A DNA stretch of 64,000 nucleotides from Adiantum capillus-veneris (lineage: Eukaryota > Streptophyta > Polypodiopsida > Polypodiales > Pteridaceae): contig CM043959.1 in NCBI GenBank assembly GCA_014529385.2, positions 49,233,928 to 49,297,927 of the forward strand, written 5' to 3'. The notes beneath the pieces were generated by a model. That model had not been told where the DNA came from, did no database searches, and worked only from the letters and a program-made list of their open reading frames with translations. The translations under genes were made by a program, and so were the position numbers. The number at the start of each line of letters is the position of its first letter. Position 1 is the stretch's first letter. Below are positions 62,200 to 64,000 of the stretch, piece after piece.

Positions 62200-62845
62200 T
62201 GCTACAATCAGAGAGCAGAGAGCCCTACAAAATATCAAAAACTACATGCTATAACCCATAAAATAGACAAATCTACATACTTGGAAAATCCTGTTAGCAT
62301 ATAGTCAAAGTCATAGTTCAAGAAGAAATCCGAAGTTCAAGACTCAAGAGAAGAAGAAAGAGAAAATCGACTTTGGTGTCTCTTGAGGTGATTCCCACAC
62401 TTATTAAGAATACTCTTCTCAATCATGACTTTTTATCAGAGATGAACCTCATCCCAACTTGTCATACAAAATTTAAAATACAATCTTATTTTCTTATTAC
62501 TTCTTATGTTATGCACTCCATCAATGTCATATTATGCAAGAATCCTTTCATGCAATTACTTCTTATATTATGCACTTCCTCAATATGCGCATGATGCAAG
62601 ATCAAGGATCTTGAGATAGTCACCATGCCATGCTTGCTAATCAAAAGTTAATCTTTATGTGTTCGTTCTACTTGTAATTTAAGGTTCCCATTTCCAACAT
62701 CATTTTTCACAGAAAATATGCATGCATGCATTCCTATATCATGAAACAAATAATAAAGATAACTCAAATCTATACATCAAGGCTCTTTTCCTCTTTATAC
62801 CCATGCTTCCTTAGTAAAAGTCGTGTTTTTAAGATTGTTTCTAGA

Positions 62846-62857
62846 GCTTTGATACCA
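62846..62857 (-). promoter_or_regulatory. Primer binding site of Gypsy 6
   Basis: The minus strand reads TGGTATCAAAGC, one mismatch from the initiator-Met complement. Confidence 0.85.
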
Positions 62858-62858
62858 C

Positions 62859-63388
<530 letters not shown>

Positions 63389-64000
63389 AGAAGATATTGG
63401 ATGAATGGAAAGAGTAGCAAGAGCTAGTAGCCAAATTTACAAAAACTCTGGCAAAGAAGATGCCAGACATAAGAGTGTTTTGAGGCTCAAAAGGTTCAAA
63501 AACTACCACCTCAACCTTCAGGGGTGAGAGGAGCACCAAGGAGAGAAGGCATCATCTAGAGTAAATGAGTCCATGATAGATGCAGTCCAAAGTCTGGCAA
63601 AAGTAGTACGACAAGTCTAATTAGACTTGATCAAAGATGGAGCCACTAAATTGATGTGGGACCAATTAAGGGGTCCATCACAAGTTCATCCATCAACCAG
63701 ACAAGGAAAGATAGTCGAGTAAAATTGTGAAGATAGACAAGAGGAGAAAACTTCCAGTTCAAATTGTAGCTCTGGTAATGAACATAATGAAATATATGTA
63801 AAGATTTGTGAATGAATCCAAAAACTGATAGTGGAATTAGATGACATCCAATGCACATTACTATAGGTTGTAAAATTCATATGGCAAAAAAAAATATTAG
63901 AGGTTGAAGCAATAGCATTAGACCTGGTAACCATCAGAGATGATGAGGTTCAAGTAATTCAAGTTGATTATAAGCTAAGAAAGTAGTGGTAACCGTTACC
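63389..64000 (+). pseudogene. gag-like gene downstream of the family X LTR, continued
   Basis: Resumes after the duplication gagaa. Lys/Glu-rich plus-strand pieces (ELVAKFTKTLAKKM, SMIDAVQSLAKVV, LIKDGATKLMWDQLRG) with stops between. No domain is recognised, and the sequence runs off the window edge. Confidence 0.4.

Overview
The window is plant nuclear repeat DNA, and I see no convincing host single-copy gene in it. It is a stack of transposable elements inserted into one another. The plant assignment rests on Copia and Gypsy LTR retrotransposons with initiator-Met tRNA primer sites, on Gypsy polyproteins of the Tat type (a second RNase H domain behind a decayed first one), and on a chromovirus-like Gypsy with a C-terminal chromodomain-like tail. 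The density and depth of nesting suggest a large genome. I lean towards a seed-free plant such as a fern, but this is a weak inference.

Block 1 (1-4459) holds the 3' end of a poorly known LTR-type family ('family X'), then a broken minus-strand Copia fragment (Copia B) that carries a 1.05 kb deleted Copia derivative (element D, 1914-2960). Block 2 (4460-38218) is one old minus-strand Copia element (Copia A) split by a 29.1 kb insertion with a perfect 5-bp target duplication (caaac). The insertion is Gypsy 1 (7746-36872, plus strand, about 2 kb LTRs). Inside Gypsy 1 lie Gypsy 2 (plus strand, Tat type), Gypsy 3 (19423-27250, minus strand, inserted into the Gypsy 2 RT gene with a perfect gggtt duplication), Gypsy 4 (29008-33670, minus strand, Tat type, with a 949-codon open frame) and element 5 (to 35479). 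A scrambled junction at 33669-33868 and unrelated LTRs on its two sides suggest one large deletion that fused Gypsy 4 to element 5 and removed the 3' parts of Gypsy 2 and Gypsy 1.

Block 3 (38219-64000) is family X sequence broken by three insertions. The first is a 10.5 kb DNA transposon (39459-50006), the second Copia C (52151-60241, minus strand), and the third a 1.2 kb deletion derivative of the Gypsy 3 family (62200-63388).

The most interesting object is the DNA transposon at 39459-50006. It has terminal inverted repeats of about 29 bp (26 matches) and an 8-bp target duplication (agaggaga). It carries two convergent, intron-containing genes. The plus-strand gene encodes a DDE-type transposase candidate. 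The minus-strand gene encodes an unrecognised partner protein with a Cys/His-rich motif. A large intron in each gene is filled with repeats of the motif TTTGGTACT in the sense orientation of that gene, with a 62-bp period in one and a 295-bp period in the other. The terminal repeats also contain GGTAC. Both genes are now broken by stop codons and frameshifts.

Nearly every coding region here is decayed. Many lesions fit C-to-T or G-to-A change (CAG to TAG stops, zinc-knuckle Cys to Tyr), as expected for long-silenced, methylated repeats.
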